64,000 nucleotides of DNA from Mitsuokella sp047974105. GTDB taxonomy: Bacteria > Bacillota > Negativicutes > Selenomonadales > Selenomonadaceae. Each line of letters starts with the position of its first letter. Positions within the stretch are counted from its first letter, which is position 1. Below are positions 61,288 to 64,000 of this stretch, piece by piece. Location: positions 80,299-144,298 of the forward strand of contig NZ_JBHYRS010000006.1 of the NCBI RefSeq assembly GCF_047974105.1. Direction: 5' to 3'. Both the position numbers and the translations under genes were made by a program. The notes below the pieces were generated by a model. The model did not search any database, was not told the DNA's origin, and saw only the letters and a program-made list of their open reading frames with translations.

Positions 61288-61415
61288 ATCGTATCGCTCC
61301 TTTTTCTATGCGCTTTGTTTCGTGTTTGTATTTTGCGTTTGTTTTTGTTTACAGTCATAGTATACGAAAAATACGATACGATTTCCGTGATTATAGCAAC
61401 AGGTTCGTGATTCAT

Positions 61416-61441
61416 GAAAAAGTCCAGTACTGGACTTTTTC
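61416..61441. repeat. Dispersed palindrome, copy 10
   Basis: 26-bp perfect palindrome with half-site GAAAAAGTCCAGT. It lies between the divergent scdA and ogt genes, so again not at a usual terminator site. Confidence 0.92.
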
Positions 61442-61546
61442 GCGGAGCACAGCAAAATCATGCTGGGCAGGCAAAATTGGATTTCCAAAAATGAAAAGAA
61501 TATATCTGCTGATTATGATATCCTGTAAGCAAAGGAGAAATGCTGC

Positions 61547-62089
61547 ATGATTTACACTTCAACATACGCTTCACCGCTTGGCGAAATCACGATTGCCTGT
61601 GATGATACGGCGATTATCGGACTTTGGTTTGCCGGGCAAAAGTATTTTGCCGACATCCTGCCGCATACAAAAGATTCGATTGAGCAAAAGGACACTGCGC
61701 TGCTGCAGGAGGCCAGACGATGGCTCGATATTTATTGTTCCGGCCATGAGCCTGATTTTATGCCGCCGCTGCGCTGTGACTCCACCCCATTTCGTCAGGA
61801 AGTCTGCAATATCATGCGGACCATTCCGTACGGCAGTACGATGACATATGGAGAAATCGCGGCGCGGATTGCCAAAGAAAAAGGCCTTGCCAAAATGTCC
61901 GCGCAGGCTGTCGGCGGTGCCGTCGGGCATAATCCGATTACTCTGATGATTCCCTGTCACCGCGTCGTCGGGACAAATGGCAGTCTCACGGGCTATGCCG
62001 GCGGCCTTGCCCGCAAGCAGGCACTTCTCAAAATGGAAGGCGTAGATCTCAATTCATTCTTTGTGCCGAAAAAGGGCACGGCGTTATAA
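61547..62089 (+). CDS. ogt: Methylated-DNA-protein cysteine methyltransferase
   Basis: 180 aa. The acceptor motif IPCHRVVGTNGSLTGYAGG (Cys about residue 136) and the upstream TTYGEIAAR-like MTYGEIAARIAKEKG helix identify the family. It repairs O6-methylguanine by transferring the alkyl group to its own Cys (suicide enzyme). Single gene with AAAGGAGAAATGC before the ATG. Confidence 0.94.
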   Translation: MIYTSTYASPLGEITIACDDTAIIGLWFAGQKYFADILPHTKDSIEQKDTALLQEARRWLDIYCSGHEPDFMPPLRCDSTPFRQEVCNIMRTIPYGSTMTYGEIAARIAKEKGLAKMSAQAVGGAVGHNPITLMIPCHRVVGTNGSLTGYAGGLARKQALLKMEGVDLNSFFVPKKGTAL

Positions 62090-62221
62090 TAGGTAGAAAA
62101 GATGAATGACGTGTATTTTCAATATGGAGAAATTGAATGATTAGTGAAAAAATAGAATAAAATAGATATTAATGCTATAATGTTCATAGCAGGATAAGCT
62201 GACAGATAGAAGGTGAATATT

Positions 62222-62842
62222 ATGGCAGTATACAAACCAAAGGAAATGGCGGAAAAATTAGGTGTAACCGTCCGAACCCTTCAGGAGTGGGACCGCAGGC
62301 AAAAACTTCCTGCTTATCGAACCCCGACAGGCAGACGTTATTACACCGAAGAGCAGTATCTCGATTATATTGGTGAATCCGTTGTGAGTCATCGTAAAAC
62401 GGTGGCTTACGCCCGTGTTTCTACACGCAGCCAAAAAGATGATTTGAAGAATCAAATCCATTTTATCCAAGCCTACGCCAATGGCAAAGGTGTTATCCTG
62501 GATGAGATTATTGAGGATTTTGGCAGCGGGCTGAACTACAAGCGCAAGAAATGGCTTGACCTATTAGAAGCCGTAGACCGCAACGAAGTTGGTACGATTT
62601 ACGTGACGTATAAGGACCGTTTTATTCGATTTGGCTACGAATATTTTGAGCATTTTTGCCAAAATCACCAGACGCAGCTCATTGCTCTGAATGACAAAGA
62701 GAGTTCACCGACACAGGAGCTCGTGGATGATCTTGTTTCCATCATTCATGTTTTCTCTTGTCGATTGTATGGCCTTAGAAAGTATTCGACAAAGATCAAA
62801 GAAGATGAATCTTTGAAGGGTGAGAAAGATGAAAGCCATTAA
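62222..62842 (+). mobile_element. tnpA: IS607-family transposase TnpA (serine recombinase)
   Basis: 206 aa from ATG 62222 after AGAAGGTG. An N-terminal MerR-like HTH (YKPKEMAEKLGVTVRTLQEW, then TPTGRRYY) is followed by a serine recombinase domain with the catalytic Ser in YARVSTRSQKDDL (about residue 66), then GSGLNYKRKKW and TYKDRFIRFG. That order is the IS607 signature. It excises and integrates the element. The left element end should lie in 62090-62200, but no clear inverted repeat was found, as expected for IS607. It overlaps tnpB by 14 bases. Confidence 0.93.
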
Positions 62843-64000
62843 GACGCAGATTGTCGAGCTCAGGCTCACAAGCGAAATGCGTGCGTATTTTGACAGTCTC
62901 TGCGACTATCGCCGGTACATCTGGAATCAGGCACTTGCCATTTGGCAGATGATGTATGACATTCGCAGCATCATGCTTCCCTCTGAGCTAAAGCAGAAGC
63001 TTCGGCAAAGCCATCAGGATAAAAGCATTGCCTTGACATCCGAAGAAAAGGAATTGCTTCGTGCCTATCCAGCACCATGCTGGCAGTCGGTCAAGAAAGA
63101 GCTGCTGGAAGATAAGGCCGATTGGGAAACGTACCGTTCGGCCCGTATTGTCGCCCTGACCTGTATGGATCTTGGCAAAGCATGGCAGAATTTCTTCGAC
63201 AAGGCTCAGTCCGACTGGGGAAAACCGGCATTCAAGTCGAAAAAGGCGCCCCGTCAGGGATTCAAGAGTGACCGCATCAAGATTGTCGATGGCAAAATCC
63301 GTTTTGACAAGCCAAGGATGCTTCATCATTATTTGAAAGAAAATCATCTCGGCTGGTGGCAGGATGTCGTCGCTTCTGAAAAACTCAGGATGACGGAAGT
63401 GCAGACCTGTTCTTTCTTTAAGGAAAAAGGCAAATATTATGCCGCCTTGACTTATCAGGAAGAGATAGAGCCGCTGCCTAAAACGGGAAAAGTCAACGCC
63501 GTCGATGTCAATGTCGCGCATTTTGACAGTCTGGAAGGCAGGGAAATCATCCTACCCGACCGACTAAAACGCCAATATGAGAAGATTGCCCATTATAGCC
63601 GTGTACTGGCGAAAAAAAGAGTCGTGAATGGCATGGTGAAAGGGACGCAAAGCAAGCGCTACGAGAAAGCGAGAACCAAGCTTCAGCGTGCGTATACTAA
63701 AGTCCGCAACATCCAGCACGATATCTTGTCAAAATACACGACGCATCTCGTCAAAGCCTATGACGAAATTGCCATTGAGAACTTGAATGTCAAGGGCATG
63801 AAAATGGGCATTGCCTCAAAAGGCGTCCATCGGTCTCTGTTCGGCGAATTCAAACGGCAGATGCAGTACAAAGCAACATGGTATGACAGAAAACTGGTTC
63901 TTGCAGACCAGTCATATCCCTCTACGCAGCGCTGTGCGGCCTGCGGTCATGTAAAGACTGGCGAGGAAAGGATTACGCTGCATGGCAATCAGAAACACGG
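62829..64000 (+). CDS. tnpB: IS607-element TnpB, partial (cut by the window edge)
   Basis: About 390 codons are visible from ATG 62829. N-terminal helices (VELRLTSEMRAYFDSLCDYR) and the RuvC-type core are present: VNAVDVNVAHFDSLEG (first acidic motif), IAIENLNVKGM (second, Glu), then SYPSTQRCAACGHV (zinc ribbon). The third RuvC Asp lies beyond the edge. TnpB proteins of IS607 and IS200/IS605 elements are RNA-guided DNA nucleases; the guide RNA gene should be just right of the window. All visible catalytic residues are kept. Confidence 0.88.
   Translation, partial: MKAIKTQIVELRLTSEMRAYFDSLCDYRRYIWNQALAIWQMMYDIRSIMLPSELKQKLRQSHQDKSIALTSEEKELLRAYPAPCWQSVKKELLEDKADWETYRSARIVALTCMDLGKAWQNFFDKAQSDWGKPAFKSKKAPRQGFKSDRIKIVDGKIRFDKPRMLHHYLKENHLGWWQDVVASEKLRMTEVQTCSFFKEKGKYYAALTYQEEIEPLPKTGKVNAVDVNVAHFDSLEGREIILPDRLKRQYEKIAHYSRVLAKKRVVNGMVKGTQSKRYEKARTKLQRAYTKVRNIQHDILSKYTTHLVKAYDEIAIENLNVKGMKMGIASKGVHRSLFGEFKRQMQYKATWYDRKLVLADQSYPSTQRCAACGHVKTGEERITLHGNQKH

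Noticed and set aside
1..64000. tRNA, rRNA or riboswitch genes
   Set aside because: No cloverleaf-like, rRNA or known riboswitch sequence was recognised; a covariance search would be needed to rule out rarer classes.

Overview
The window reads as DNA of a Gram-negative-type anaerobic Firmicute, most likely Negativicutes (Selenomonas/Mitsuokella-like). This is inference from protein flavour: a stand-alone [FeFe] hydrogenase, an ScdA-type repair protein, GPH and NCS1 transporters, PepC, and many signal-peptide proteins. GC content is moderate. No rRNA, tRNA or CRISPR array was found. Whether it is chromosome or a large secondary replicon cannot be settled here.

Left part (1-24.46 kb) looks accessory. 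It opens with an arsR-arsM pair behind a palindromic operator, then small genes, several internally deleted or chimeric (a VOC protein, an antitoxin, an NhaC-like antiporter). At 3.2-5.3 kb a primase-polymerase-like plasmid replication protein lies behind a structured leader with an attenuator-like terminator. A type I restriction-modification operon follows (hsdM, hsdS, an unknown 126-aa gene, hsdR), then a hydrogenase with two rubredoxin-like tails. Next come a tiny holin-like type I toxin with probable antisense RNA, a lone HTH antitoxin, and a Rep_3 initiator preceded by about eight iterons. A very large (about 1,900 aa) protein with a ParE-like domain and an SF1 helicase, plus a coiled-coil partner gene, closes this part. 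That pair is the best candidate for an undescribed system.

Right part (24.5-62 kb) looks like a metabolic core: two EAL/GGDEF proteins, Hsp20, a DegP-like protease, several regulators and redox enzymes, and a ROK-controlled operon (dehydrogenase, FGGY kinase, GPH symporter). It also has an Mn-type CDF exporter, a YegU/YegV-like nucleoside operon with an NCS1 permease, a MetE-like methyltransferase, PepC, DNA repair genes (tag, ogt), an iron-sulfur repair gene, and two tandem paralogues of unknown function. Ten copies of a palindromic element (half-site AAAAAGTCCAG) sit between genes here and none lie left of 24.47 kb, which marks a boundary. The window ends inside an IS607-family element (tnpA, partial tnpB).
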